Positions 34,553 through 45,686 of a DNA stretch of 64,000 bases are shown here, piece by piece. The DNA is taken from assembly GCA_963556305.1 (NCBI GenBank), contig OY745772.1:1666796-1730795 (forward strand). Reading direction: 5' to 3'. Below the pieces are notes generated by a model. It saw nothing but the letters and a program-made list of their open reading frames with translations, did not search any database and was not told the origin of the DNA. Position 1 is the stretch's first letter. Each line of letters starts with the position of its first letter. The translations under genes and the position numbers were made by a program. This DNA is from Platismatia glauca (Eukaryota; Ascomycota; Lecanoromycetes; Lecanorales; Parmeliaceae).

Positions 34553-37436
34553 TGGGACGTGGATCAGGCGCAAAGTGCCTTGATGGCTTCTTTTTTTACG
34601 TACTATTAGACAAGGCCGCAATGGTAGAATAGATGGTAGATTCTAGCGTAGTCGAATGTAAGCATATTGGATTCATTCCCACTCTCCCACTCACTGAATC
34701 TTGCTCATGAATAGCACTACGCGCTCAAGAGCCTACCGTAGCTACCGTAGACACACAGCTAGACAGCATTGCCGAGGTAAAAGAAAATGGAAAACAGCTC
34801 CACCATTGGACCAACGCCGTTAGGAATCAAACCTATTACTCGTAGAACACTGTCGCTGCGAACATTAAGACCATATGCTGAGTCTGAAGTTATCCAAAGC
34901 CAAAGTATGAGAGTGTTGACGCTTCCTACAACATCAGGGGTAAACTAGGCCTCAACAGAGCCCGGGAAGTCAGGTACTTTTGGGTGGGGTACTCTCCCTA
35001 CTCTGCGCCTGATCAAGATACCTATCTACAACATGCTGTGGTAAACTCTACATAGGTAAGGCCTATCTGTGTATGCATGACGTAATGAATAGTAGCTGCA
35101 GGCTTATAATACGCTGTTGCTGTGACTCCCTCTTATGGATATCCTCGGTCGGCACCATGCTCTGCTTAAACTTCTTTGTAGGCTGAATATCCTCCAGTGC
35201 AGTCTCCAATGTAGGCCCTCGAGGTCGCTGTCGGGGCTGCGATCGCGATAAGGGGAGGTGGGAGGACTGGCAGCGGCGGCGATAGAGAGGTCTCTCATGA
35301 AAGAAGGAGGTTTAGGAGGTGAGTCTATGATGGTGTGACCCATGACCGGTGTGGGGTGCGTGTAGTTGGATCGACTAACTTGGTGTAGGGAAAAAACAAG
35401 TGAGTTACATGTGTGGGTTATCGAAGTACTTCATACGTCGTAAGGCTAAAATCTACGTATCAAGACGAAGTCTGCGCTGCGCCCCTACTCTGCGCCCCCA
35501 GGACTTCCCGCAACAGAACCTCAGCATCACAAAGGTAGAACCGTCTTTCGACCTGAGACCTAAAGATTAAAGCAAAACCCGCTGGGCGAGGGGCGTTGTG
35601 ACCGTGGGGCTGGGAGATCTTCTTTAAAATGCGGCTGAACCTCACGTACCTCACGCTAAACAAAGGGAGGATAGAGCCATACTTTGACTTGGGGAAGTAC
35701 ATGTCTCAAGTCAAAGAATGACCCTATTTTACCCGAAGACAACAATCGCTGGGCGAGGGTCCGAGGGGCCTGTTGACGGTCAGACTGGGAGACTACCCTT
35801 CAACCGCAACAGATCACAAAAGCTTCACATGCAAACAAGGGAAAGTGTATAGGTATATGATTTGGCCTGGATTTTCGCAAACGAAGTCAAACAGAAGTTG
35901 AGCAAGGTTATGGCAGATGAGTTGAGAAGGTTGTCATATCAGACTTTTCCCTCCAAAGGGCCGCGTATACCCGACTCTAAGACTGTTTCCAGAGTCCAAA
36001 GACTTTCTCCGAGGCCCAGCTTGGATGTTTGATTCCTAGTACTACCAATGAGCTTTTAGGTCTTGGAAGGCTTCTGCTCCGACGTCTCTGTCTCTTGGAA
36101 CCCCTCGTCTAGGAGCGCCAGTCCTGCTGAGCTGCTCGGGGCCCCTCTTCCTGCTATTCCGTTAAGGATGTCCTTCCGCCTATCTTCTGAGCCTGCATCC
36201 ATGGCCCGAGAGGTTTTAGATATTTGTATTTTTCATGCATGTGGCTTTGAGCCGTACGGCGGCGTGGTTCCATCCTTTATTGGTACTGGAAACGCCCATT
36301 CGACATCGCATTCGGCTGTCCTTTTGACATCTTCGAACAAGACCGACTTCGGTGTCACAAGAATCTGCCTATCAGACAGTTGGTGGGAGTTTACACTTTA
36401 CAAGAGGCCAACGCGGCCGCCGTCTTCCTCGATGACCTCGACACCAGAATCTCCAAGAGAGAAATCTTCCCGACCGAGGCTCCCTGGTTGCCTTGCTGCC
36501 GGCCCTACTGCCAAGAACAGCATGGCATGAGACCCACTAACCGACAGTCTCACTGTGACGAATCTTGATCAGGGCCCAATCTGGAAGCCAAGGCTGTGGA
36601 CTATACCCTGCTGTCATCAGCTCAGGGGATCGGCGGCTAGGTCTAGGCTCACTAGTTGCCCAAACAAACCTTGCCAATGATCCTCGCACCTAGATCCTTG
36701 TGGTGAATTAATACTTTCTTATCGGGTTGAACATCGCAAAGGATGTGGCCCATGGTTGCGTATCGGCCAGTCGATGTTTCCCTCGGCGCTGGTCATGGCG
36801 GTTTTTGTAGGGTGTTCTCTACTGTCTAGCTCGAATTTGTGAATGATGATTCTGGTGGAGTTAGTCTAAAGATCGTTCTTATGACCCCGTTACCTAGAAT
36901 GAATAACCCGCTCTCGATCGTCTTGGTTCTCAAGATTCAAGATATGCTTCGCCGTCATCGAGACGACGTGATGACAGGTGAGAGGGGCGACTGAAGATGG
37001 TGAAAGGGTCGAAGGACAAAGCGGCTGGTCGGCACGTCTCTGTTCTTCAGACATTTTGGACAGATTCCTGCGCTCTGGAATCGGAGACAGTAATGAAAAT
37101 TGGAATCTGATAACGTAGGGAGAAACAGTCCACTGGATGAAGCTTTGTGGAAGGGCGAATGTGATTTGCTTTTCGATATCACAGAGGTGTCTAGTAGTGG
37201 AGAGGGTTTTCACAATTCATGGATCATGGAACCAGATAACGGAGCTAGGCAAGGAGAATGGTAATTGATGGAGTTTTTCAGAATTCGTGGTCTGTTACGA
37301 TGATCAGTATTTGCTACGACAGCGATCTGAGCAAATTGGTAGGCCGCGAGAGGACTAGCCCTGAGGTCCACGCAGTGTGTTGAATCCAATGTGCATCTAA
37401 ACGCCATTTGACCTACTTACGCCTTCCTCGTTGCTG
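34553..37436. other. 2.9-kb gene-poor interval
   Basis: No complete gene is recognised. A diverged local duplication is visible: cgctgggcgaggg followed by related text ending in ctgggaga occurs near 35580-35620 and again near 35748-35793. A frame around 36380-36565 (GVYTLQEANAAAVFLDDLD) looks weakly protein-like and could be a gene relic. The remaining frames are short. Confidence 0.5.
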
Positions 37437-39497
37437 TCATTTCTCTCGCACAAGACCGCGCTCTTTCTCCACCTTTTGCAGGTACCTTCCCAACGCCATC
37501 ATGGGAAAGTAGTGTGGGTAGTACGAATAGCCCAAATAGAAGAAGTTCGGAAACCCAGTGCCGGTGTACGCCGTCTCCGGCCAGGTCGCTCCGCCATTCC
37601 TCTTCTTTGTCTGCGACGACACCAAGTACGCTATACTTTTCCTCACAGCGTCATCACCGCAGGGTAGATGAGCCAGCAGCGCCATGGCTCCCCACGCGGT
37701 CTGGGATGCGGTCGACCTGCCGTGCCCGGCTAGAGTGGGATCTTTGTAGGTATCGAGAACTTCGCCGAAGCCTCCGTCAGTATTCTGCACCAGCTTGAGC
37801 CACCTGATTGCTGATCCGATGAGAGATGGCACCAATGGATCGCTGGCCCTGTGGTGAGTGAGGCCGCAGACGACGTTGCTGGTTCCGTAGATGTAGTTCG
37901 AGCCCCAGCGTCCATACCAAGATCCGTTCCGTTCCTGGATCGAGGCAAGGTACTTGATGCCGCGATGGCAAGCCAGATTGACCTTCTTCAAGAGCTCTTC
38001 GGGGACTTTGACCATGCCGGAGGCCTTTAGTAAGAGGCCGAAGGCTTCCAGGACTCGACCGGTCACATCAGCAGTGGATGGATCGAGGAGAGAATTCATG
38101 TCGGAGAATGGGATCTTGTTTAAGAAGAGCTTGTTGTTCTCGTAGTCGAAGGCTGCCCATCCTCCATCTTTGTTCTGCATGCCGAGGCTCCATTCGACTG
38201 ATTTGATGAGGTGGATTGATGAGGCTGAGCTCGGGTCTTGTTTGAGGAAAGCGATGATGACAGCGGCAGTGTCGTCGACGTCCGGGTACCAAGAGTTATA
38301 GTACTCAAAGCTGAAACCACCGGAGGTGATCGCGGGTTGGTAGATTCTCCAGTCTCCCTCCAGTCCCAGCAGCTGGCGATTTTTGATCCAGTTGACTGCT
38401 TTGACGAGACCTTCATCGTTGCTGGAGAGTCCAGCATCGCAAATCCCAATGCTCATGAGGACCGTATCCCACACTGGTGACACACATGCCTGCATACGCT
38501 TCCCGCTTTCTTTATCTTGCCATGAAAAACGTTCTACGGCTTCTAGACCACGGACAATACAGCTATCTGTCATGTTGAAGCCTTCCAACCTCAAAGCAAG
38601 AATGCCAAGATGCATAGGTGGGAAGATCCCAGCCCAGTCCCCGGCCGCTTCCTGATGCTTCAAGATCCACTTCACACATTGACGTCGCGAAAGGCTACGC
38701 AATGGGAAAGAGCGGAGGCCACCCAACTGGTAGATGATTTTATCAACAACCGTGAACAAGAGTGCAACCATGTCAGTCATCAGTGAGTTTATCATTGGCT
38801 CCGTATATGGCACCACTTTGTCCATTGGATTGCACCATAGCTCATCCAAAAAGTTGTTGCTGGCCGATATTCCGTTGGGCAGCTCGTAGATAGGTTGGTG
38901 GTGGCTGAGGATAAGGAGGGGAATGACGGCGCTACGAGCCCATGAGGAGAGGTTGTAAATGTTGATAGGGGCCCAAGAGGGCATGAGAATGAGCTCGGCT
39001 GTCAGCTCCGGCACAGCTTTCCATGGGAAGAGGCCGAACGTTGCAAGATAGATACGTGTGAGGTTGCGTACTTTGGCAACTCCGCCGATTGACTTCACGA
39101 AAGAGCAGGCTCGCTGCATTTGTGGTGTTTTAGTAGAGACGCCGAGGATCTTCAAGGCGAGGTACGCTTCCGTCGTAGTAGAGACGTCGCCAGGGTAGTC
39201 AGGTGCGATACCCCATGAGCCGTCAGGATTCTGGTCCGAGAGAAACCACTGGCAGAGAGCTTTGCGGTCGCGGCTGAGAGTGTTCTCGAGACCAAGGGCT
39301 TGGTATAGCATGACATATTCTGCTGTGATCGTGGCGTTGGATTTGAGCTCGCCATACCAGTGGCCATCGTCGTGAACATCGTCCCAAGCGTAGTCGAGTG
39401 CGAGCTTAAGAGCATCGCAAGTCTTTTCGGAAGGATCACTGCTGCTGCCGCTGCCACCGGAGCATTTTGTGACGGGCATGAAGGTATTGATTGCCAT
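37437..39497 (-). CDS. squalene-hopene cyclase (class II triterpene cyclase)
   Basis: An intronless frame of 686 aa if translation starts at MAINTFMPVTK (39497); the open frame extends 129 codons further upstream without protein-like character. The catalytic DxDD motif is SWYPDVDDTAAV, whose Asp protonates the terminal double bond of squalene; oxidosqualene cyclases have DCTA there, so this is the hopene type. QW-type repeats are DDGHWYGEL, NPDGSWGIA, KDGGWAAFD, NGSWYGRWG and TDGGFGE, and the C-terminus YYPHYFPMMALGRYL is conserved. The enzyme should sit as a monotopic membrane protein on the ER or lipid droplets. The family is mainly bacterial and patchy in fungi; the lack of introns among intron-rich neighbours fits old horizontal acquisition, though that is inference. 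Confidence 0.93.
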   Translation of the reverse strand: MAINTFMPVTKCSGGSGSSSDPSEKTCDALKLALDYAWDDVHDDGHWYGELKSNATITAEYVMLYQALGLENTLSRDRKALCQWFLSDQNPDGSWGIAPDYPGDVSTTTEAYLALKILGVSTKTPQMQRACSFVKSIGGVAKVRNLTRIYLATFGLFPWKAVPELTAELILMPSWAPINIYNLSSWARSAVIPLLILSHHQPIYELPNGISASNNFLDELWCNPMDKVVPYTEPMINSLMTDMVALLFTVVDKIIYQLGGLRSFPLRSLSRRQCVKWILKHQEAAGDWAGIFPPMHLGILALRLEGFNMTDSCIVRGLEAVERFSWQDKESGKRMQACVSPVWDTVLMSIGICDAGLSSNDEGLVKAVNWIKNRQLLGLEGDWRIYQPAITSGGFSFEYYNSWYPDVDDTAAVIIAFLKQDPSSASSIHLIKSVEWSLGMQNKDGGWAAFDYENNKLFLNKIPFSDMNSLLDPSTADVTGRVLEAFGLLLKASGMVKVPEELLKKVNLACHRGIKYLASIQERNGSWYGRWGSNYIYGTSNVVCGLTHHRASDPLVPSLIGSAIRWLKLVQNTDGGFGEVLDTYKDPTLAGHGRSTASQTAWGAMALLAHLPCGDDAVRKSIAYLVSSQTKKRNGGATWPETAYTGTGFPNFFYLGYSYYPHYFPMMALGRYLQKVEKERGLVREK

Positions 39498-41088
39498 AAC
39501 TGGCTGTATGCTATCGGTCTTGTCACAGAGGCAAGGACATTCTTGCTGCCGCAGGACCACTTTGAGTATCGTGTCAGAGGAAGTAGATTCCCTTAATCCA
39601 ATGTAACCCTGACCCTTGGATCTGAATGTGCCAAGTGACATGGAGGAAGAAAACAATAGCGACACCTCGATGAAGGTTTCACTGAAATTGCACCTGACGA
39701 ATGCTATAGAAGAGGTATAGAATTCGTTGGACATGGCGAGGGTCTCATGCATCATGCATGCAACGTGGCGGGGTTGTTGTGAGTGGTATAAGCGTACGGG
39801 CTCATTGTAGCGTTGTGGCTTTGACATTTGGTTTTCACAATTTTCAGTGAACACATCTGAAAGTACTTTTCCATAGTAGGACATAGATAACGCGTCAGTG
39901 GGATTAGCAATGTACTTGATTCTGGCCGTAAGCTATACCTGTGAAAAAGTACCATCTGAGCATTCTGTTTCAATGTTCTGCTGTATTTCGGTACTGCGTT
40001 TCTTTTACGGCCTGCGCTTGAGCAGCCTGACACGTCTTGCGGATAAGAGAAAAGTCTGTACACCCACAATGTAGGAATGCTACAATTGGGTCAGGAAAGG
40101 TCCTATTAACGATATTTCGCTCCATGATAAAGAAAAGTGATAAATGATAGCAAGAACGATAGTCCTCAGCGCAAGCATTGGTCTGTGAAGAGGGAAACGA
40201 TGGAATAATTTCAAATAAAAAGGCGGGAGGATTGCTTTGTGTGTGCCTCAGCAGTCGAATCAAAATCATCATCAGGTTGTGGTTATCGAACAAACAAAAT
40301 ACGGAGGGTCGATAGGATGTGGTTATGGACTACTGTATTGAGGTGTGTGTACGCTTTTCTACCATTCGCGAGCACGTATTATTATTCACCACATTGCATA
40401 CGTGTGTCACTCACGCATCGGGATTAAGCGTTTGCGCTATTGAACCCTACATATGCGAGGTCAATCATTTCTGGGGGGTGTAGCTCAACGAAAAGCTTCG
40501 CGGGTCAAGAGGTCTGCATGTGCGGAACACACCCAACATTTTCTTCGTGACAATCGACAAGATCAGTGGGGAGTGCCTCCCCATAGCCCGCCTGTTTCAA
40601 AGGGCCTCAAGGGCAGTGGAAGGTATCGGAGATGAGGGGTCCGGGTTAGGGGTCTGAGCCTGAGTACCTTCTGGGCTCTCTACCTACTCGGCACTTCGCA
40701 TATCTGACGTCTTACCGTCGGTTGAGTCGCTTATACTCGTACATCCAGAAGTGAATTCTTTGATAGAGCGAGGACACCAATAGGTCCTTCCGCTCAGCCA
40801 GATGTCGCTTAATCTATTGGTGTCTTCGCTCTGTCAAAGAACTCACTTCTGGTAGGAGGTGCTCAACCCCCACCTACGGCCCGGACTCGCTCCAACGCTA
40901 AGTGGGTGGCAGCTTGGTCAGGTTTCTTAGTAGGTAGCTACACAGCACGTGCTCTGAACTCTTCAATACTATGGTGTAGAGGTGCTTTGATCTCTTATCC
41001 TCCGACACTTCAGCTCTCGGGGTATTTCGACTGCTGTTCATCTCAACCTCCGTGAACATACTCGTGATATACTCAGATCTAGCTCGTC
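39498..41088. other. divergent intergenic region between cyclase and P450
   Basis: This 1.6-kb interval separates the divergent start codons of the cyclase and the P450, so it contains both promoters. The only clear structure is the foldback at 40745-40852. No other gene is recognised. Confidence 0.6.
40745..40852. repeat. 39-bp inverted repeat (foldback)
   Basis: Arms 40745-40783 and 40814-40852 are complementary at 36 of 39 positions, all three differences being transitions, with a 30-nt loop. The left arm begins ccagaagtga and ends accaatag. It could form a hairpin or be a small foldback element; no target duplication was found. Confidence 0.85.
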
Positions 41089-43046
41089 ATGGCGATCTTT
41101 CCAAGTCTGGTCATCCTCTTGGTGTTTTCCATCATTGTAGCCGGCCTCGTCCACTCAAAGATCGAGATGGCAAAAGTGCCGCAGTTGGTGTCCTGGGCCG
41201 GCCTTCGCGACGAGGCCTTGTCCAAGACAAGAGCTTGCATTCGCGAATTGACGGCGGAACTTCGCACTCTCACACTTGGCTATGAGATGGTTCGTGAACA
41301 ACTTTCTGCCTACCCCACCCTACTGATGGTCTCTTTCGACAGTTTAGCAAAAATGGTCTGCCTTGTGTGATCCCAAATGCTGGATTTCGCCCCACGGTCT
41401 TCGTACCTCAAGAGCACATAACCTGGATGAGCAACAAACCCGATGATGTGATATCAACCCGCAAGACGCAGGTACGCTTTTCTCCAAACTTTGCGTCTCA
41501 GACGGCGTCATAGGTATAATGGCAAAATCTCTCGCAAATGCTAATGCGAATGTGTTGGATAAATTTACGGTCTTGCTAGAGTGCCGTGCTTGGATGATCA
41601 CATGCTGACTCCAGGATACACGCAGGTTGGAAGATTCGCGCTCAATTACCTCGTGCCTGGTCTTGACGTCAACCACGACGCCTTCCTGATGGCCGCTATC
41701 CGAAAAGATGTCACTCGCAACCTTGGCAGATTGCAACCAAACATGATCGAAGACATGCGCTACGGCATCGATGTTGCAATGGGCCTAGACGGCACATACT
41801 GGAAAGAGATGTGCATCACAAAGGCCATGGAAGATGTCGTCTTCAAGTCCACGAGCCGGATCCTCGTCGGTTCGACCCTCTGCCATAGCGAAGAGTACCT
41901 CCACTATTCGGCTAATTTTGCGAAATGGTTGGGCGGCGCCATGATCCTGGTAGGACAGTATGTGCCCTGGATTCTGAAGCCTTTCTTCGGGTCCCTTGGG
42001 GCTTTGCCTGTGTACTATTACAGGCAGAAGGCGTTGAAGTTTCTGCTACCTGTTGTTCGAGAGCGTTTAGATAATATTAAGCGCAAAAGAGCTGATCCAT
42101 CTTTCGAGTTCGAAGAGCCCAAAGATCTCATGACTTGGATGGCTGAAGCTGTATTGGACCATCCTGAGACTAGAAACAGTCCACCCGAGTTTCTCGGGAC
42201 GCGCTTGTTGTTCCTCGTAAGAACCACACACGTTACTTACCGATCCAAATCGGGCAAAGTTGCAAGTTTGCTCTATCTCATAACAGAAGCTAACTCTCTG
42301 AATCAGACACTAGGGGCAATCCATACGACAATCATGACGGCTACCAATACCATGCTTGACCTTATAAGCTCCGATCCAGACTCCATGTTCTGGGAGCAGC
42401 TCCGCGAAGAGGCCGCCGGGGTCTTCAAAACAGCTGACGACTGGACAAATCCCAGCTCCCTCTCGAAGCTGCCGCTTGCAGATAGTACCATTCGTGAGAG
42501 CCTCCGCAAAAGCCCAATGCTGACACGATCCGTGCTCCGTGAAGTTGTGGCAAGGGATGGAGTCATCTTGCCAAGTGGACACCATATTCCCAAGGGCACA
42601 TGGATGGCTGCTAGTACTGTCGGCTTACACCACGATGAGCGTTTCTATCCCAACCCGGAGGACTACGACCCGTTCCGTTTTGCTAGCAAGCAAGAAGATA
42701 TGCCCATCAAGGCAAACAAAGGGACTATGACTGACAAGGCCTCAATCTACCGCCAGAATCAAGCTCTGGCGACTGCGAGTGATACCTTCCTTGGTTTTGG
42801 CTATGGCAAGCATGCGTGGTGTGTAGCATTACTGATAGGGCCCATCTGTTGCAACTAAATGTGCTAATGGTTGTTAGTCCTGGTCGCTGGCTTGCCGCTC
42901 ATCAGCTGAAATTGATGCTCGCCTACATCACCTTGAATTATGATATCCAGTACATCATTCAGCGTCCTGTGAACTATGTCTTCGGAGACAGCTTCATTCC
43001 TTCGCGTACCGCTACAATGATGGTTCGCAGGAGGGAGCACATTTGA
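41089..43046 (+). CDS. cytochrome P450 monooxygenase
   Basis: Five exons, 41089-41289, 41343-41471, 41626-42216, 42307-42818 and 42878-43046, give 533 aa with matching phases. The N-terminus (MAIFPSLVILLVFSIIVAGL) is an ER signal anchor. FSKNGLPCVIPNAG and EHITWMSNKPDDVISTRKTQ match the early region of fungal secondary-metabolism P450s of the ent-kaurene oxidase / trichothecene type. The I-helix is GAIHTTIMTATNT, the K-helix ExxR is STIRESLRK, and the heme loop FLGFGYGKHACPGRWLA is assembled across the last intron, so the heme-ligand Cys codon is split TG/T. Intron 2 (154 nt) is long; intron 3 (90 nt) has no stop and could be retained in frame. Divergent placement next to the squalene-hopene cyclase suggests it may oxidise that enzyme's triterpene product; this is inferred from position only. 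Confidence 0.92.
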
Positions 43047-43453
43047 CGGATACTTGATAGCAATGTCGGCGCTAACGATGCCCAGATGAGATAGTTGCCG
43101 GGGACGCTTCGATCAGGTATTCTCTCCGGTGGTCCAAACAGGCATAGTCAATCGACGATCCGGCGAAATTGAAAGAGCGCTATGTTTTTCTCACAAAGCT
43201 CAAAGTAAGTGCGGGTGAATAGATATGTCCATCAAATATCATGGACTGCTTTCCCTTGGAGAAGCCTCTTTTCCTCCCGCGAAGGATTTGGCACGCTAGC
43301 TCTTGATGAAGCTAGTTCAAGTGTGCTACTTGGAATCGTTCCTCGTCTGTGCTGACTTCTCTCTCAATGCATTGAGGTCCTAGTACATACATATCACCAC
43401 AGATACCTCGAGCATTCATCCCTTCAATCACCGTGCTTCCCTTTTACCTTTCC
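43047..43453. other. intergenic, convergent gene ends
   Basis: No feature is recognised between the P450 and GH128 3' ends. Confidence 0.6.
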
Positions 43454-44191
43454 TCAGTTGTGCATCGGCTGATCATACATCATTTTGTACATCAAGTCTG
43501 TGAATGACCCATTTGGATTCATCAATTGCGCAAATGGGCTCACAAAATTATCCGCCAGATGCTCCATGCATCCAAAGAAAGCGTATTCGAAAATGTAGTC
43601 CGTGCTGTCCATCCAATTAGCAACCTCGACTGTGAACCCTACAACAGATTGCAGGTCCTGCGCGGTTGAAGCTATCTCTGACACGATGATCGGCTTGCTG
43701 GGATATGAATTGTGCATATCCTGAACGTACTGAATCGCTGCATTGCTGTCTGTCCCGTAGTAGTGTAGTCCGAGGTAGTCGGGAGGGTTGCTAGCAACCT
43801 TGCTCATGAAATCTGCGATCCAAGCACGGCCTGCGTCATTGCTCGCGCAGGACGGGCTGACGAGTTTGTTGCCTTGGTTTCGCAGCGGCAAGACTTGGCT
43901 ATTCCATGCATCTGCGGCTTGCTGCGTAGAGATACCATTACGTTCGGGCTCATTGAAAAAGTGGATTATACTGTTCTGTGTTCCTTGTATGATTGCCCAA
44001 TCGTTGCCGGACAGCTTTCCAGCGTCCTGAATCATGGGTCGGAATGCGGCGCGACCCTTGAGCTCGGGGGGCGTCCAGGCGTTCCAGTTGCTGACGGAGC
44101 GCATGGGGCCGCTGAAGTTGACTTGATCCATTTGACCGGGGCAATTGTTGGTGTTAGTGTAGTCCCAGAGAAGGCATCGTTTTTGAGGCAT
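43454..44191 (-). CDS. GH128-type glycosyl hydrolase (beta-1,3-glucanase family)
   Basis: A single coding exon of 245 aa from MPQKRCLLWDYTNTNNC. The TIM-barrel catalytic core of family GH128 (PF11790 type) is recognisable: FFNEPER carries the acid/base Glu and PIIVSEIAST the nucleophile Glu, with DYLGLHYYG between them. Family members cleave beta-1,3-glucan of the fungal wall or act on similar glucans. No signal peptide is present in this frame. An acceptor-like CTTCTTGCAG lies directly before the ATG, so there is probably a 5' leader exon that is either untranslated or encodes a short N-terminus that I cannot define; a TATA-like site lies at 44387. Confidence 0.85.
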   Translation of the reverse strand: MPQKRCLLWDYTNTNNCPGQMDQVNFSGPMRSVSNWNAWTPPELKGRAAFRPMIQDAGKLSGNDWAIIQGTQNSIIHFFNEPERNGISTQQAADAWNSQVLPLRNQGNKLVSPSCASNDAGRAWIADFMSKVASNPPDYLGLHYYGTDSNAAIQYVQDMHNSYPSKPIIVSEIASTAQDLQSVVGFTVEVANWMDSTDYIFEYAFFGCMEHLADNFVSPFAQLMNPNGSFTDLMYKMMYDQPMHN

Positions 44192-44386
44192 CCTGCAAGA
44201 AGAAGGGTATGCGGTGATCACGCAAGAAAGCGACAACTGCCTTGTTTGGTGGAGATCGCGATGCACAATCGATTGGATGTACTCCGTATACGAACCTGGG
44301 ATACGTCGAAGAAGTTTAGGGTAAAAGTGGTGGCTGGGAGAGTGGCTGGCAACGTCTATGACAAGTTTCCGTCGACTGCAACGGTC

Positions 44387-44394
44387 TCTTTATA
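44387..44394 (-). promoter_or_regulatory. TATA-like site upstream of the GH128 gene
   Basis: TATAAAGA on the minus strand lies about 195 nt upstream of the predicted ATG, which fits a promoter followed by a leader containing an intron. Confidence 0.4.
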
Positions 44395-44700
44395 ACCCTG
44401 AAGCTGAGAGAAGCCATGGGATGAGCTGAGTACAGCTCGATTCCTGCGTCTTCTTCGGGCTAAGCTGCGCTTACCGCCTTTTTTGCGCGCCATGTCTTCA
44501 CTAATAGCTCCGACGCCATCTGGAGCTGATGAATTTTAATTTCCGTGCGTTCAGGATCGAGAACCGACATATCCTTTGAATGAAAGGCAGAACGGCCATC
44601 AAACATACATGATGAGAAAGGTGCGTGCTTTGCCAGAATGCTAGACAGAGCGACGTTCCGGAGACATTTGCAGCATCTCCTCCAAAAGCGGCCTCGAAGC
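44395..44700. other. intergenic
   Basis: Nothing is recognised beyond the upstream region of the GH128 gene. Confidence 0.5.
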
Positions 44701-45398
44701 TTACTCGTAGACGGTCACATTGTTATGGGATGTGATCATAATGACTATGCAACATAAGTCTGATGCTTCCCTTTCCAGGTGACGAATGGAACAAGTCCGA
44801 TTTCCCGCGCGATCTCCACAGTCAAAGATAGCACTGGTGGTGCGATGACCCAGGAGTAGGGATTGTATCGAGGAAGATGGATGGGGCTCTGCTCGCAGGA
44901 TGGAAGGAAGAACTAAATTTGGTGCGACAGCCTCTGCCTTTGTCAGTATGAAGGGAAAGGCACGATCTGTCATGTCCAGATTGACTAAGATCGACCCAAA
45001 GATGAGTGCAAGGATTTGGGTGGCGGTTCCTTCAGCTGCGCCTTCTCGTAGGTAGAGTACCCCGCCGCCCGTTTGTTTCCGAGATCCTTTACAACAGGAG
45101 TACAGCTCTGTTGTACAGCGCAAATTCAGGAACATCGTCAACGACTGTTCATTTCAAGCTGATATGATGACACAATAGAATGAGTCTTACCATCGAGGTC
45201 TTGTTGGAAGAATTGATATTCGTCCTGAAGCTCACGCTCTACTGCTTCTCCGCCGTCGCAGTCGTCGGATTTTGATTGTATTTCCATCGGCGCAAACATT
45301 CTTGGTTGTGCAATAATGCCCCTTCCACTGTTGCATTGCGCTGAGACACTTTCTTTAGTATGTTGCACGTACCGCTGGGCAAGAGACAGAGCCCCCAT
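44701..45398 (-). CDS. possible unrecognised gene or gene relic
   Basis: Two overlapping minus-strand frames (45398-45138 and 45141-44701) look moderately protein-like: the first has an acidic segment FAPMEIQSKSDDCDGGEAV, the second a hydrophobic LALIFGSILVNLDM. A GGTAAGAC donor near 45190 and a GAACAG acceptor at about 45145 could join them, but the resulting frame ends after about 20 codons, and I found no splice that connects both fully. The frame stays open upstream of the ATG for some 35 codons with basic residues. It may be a decayed regulator or chance; no domain is identified. Confidence 0.25.
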
Positions 45399-45686
45399 AG
45401 AGTCAGCTTGAAGCCGAGTCCGTAGCCCTAAAGATTCAGCTCTAGGGCTCCGCCTCTTCCTCCATTCCTCGCCCTCGCTTGATTTCTAATTTCGATCATA
45501 GCTTACCTTTACCACCTGGCAGGAAGCAGAGATGGCAGAATATAATCAAAGCCATGTGGTCCATCGAGATCATGATATAAAGGTCCCTGCGCCATGCATT
45601 ACTCGTAGCCAGCAGAACAAAGAAATCGGCGCACAGAAAAAGTCCCCTCAACACACAGATCTTCAGGGTACCTGCAATCCCAAACT
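45399..45686. other. intergenic upstream region
   Basis: Probable promoter of the three-exon gene that starts at 45687; no motif is identified. Confidence 0.4.

Noticed and set aside
39498..39884. N-terminal extension of the cyclase by 129 codons
   Set aside because: The extra part is Ser/Cys-rich with no similarity to cyclases and no hydrophobic anchor; the family start fits MAINTF.
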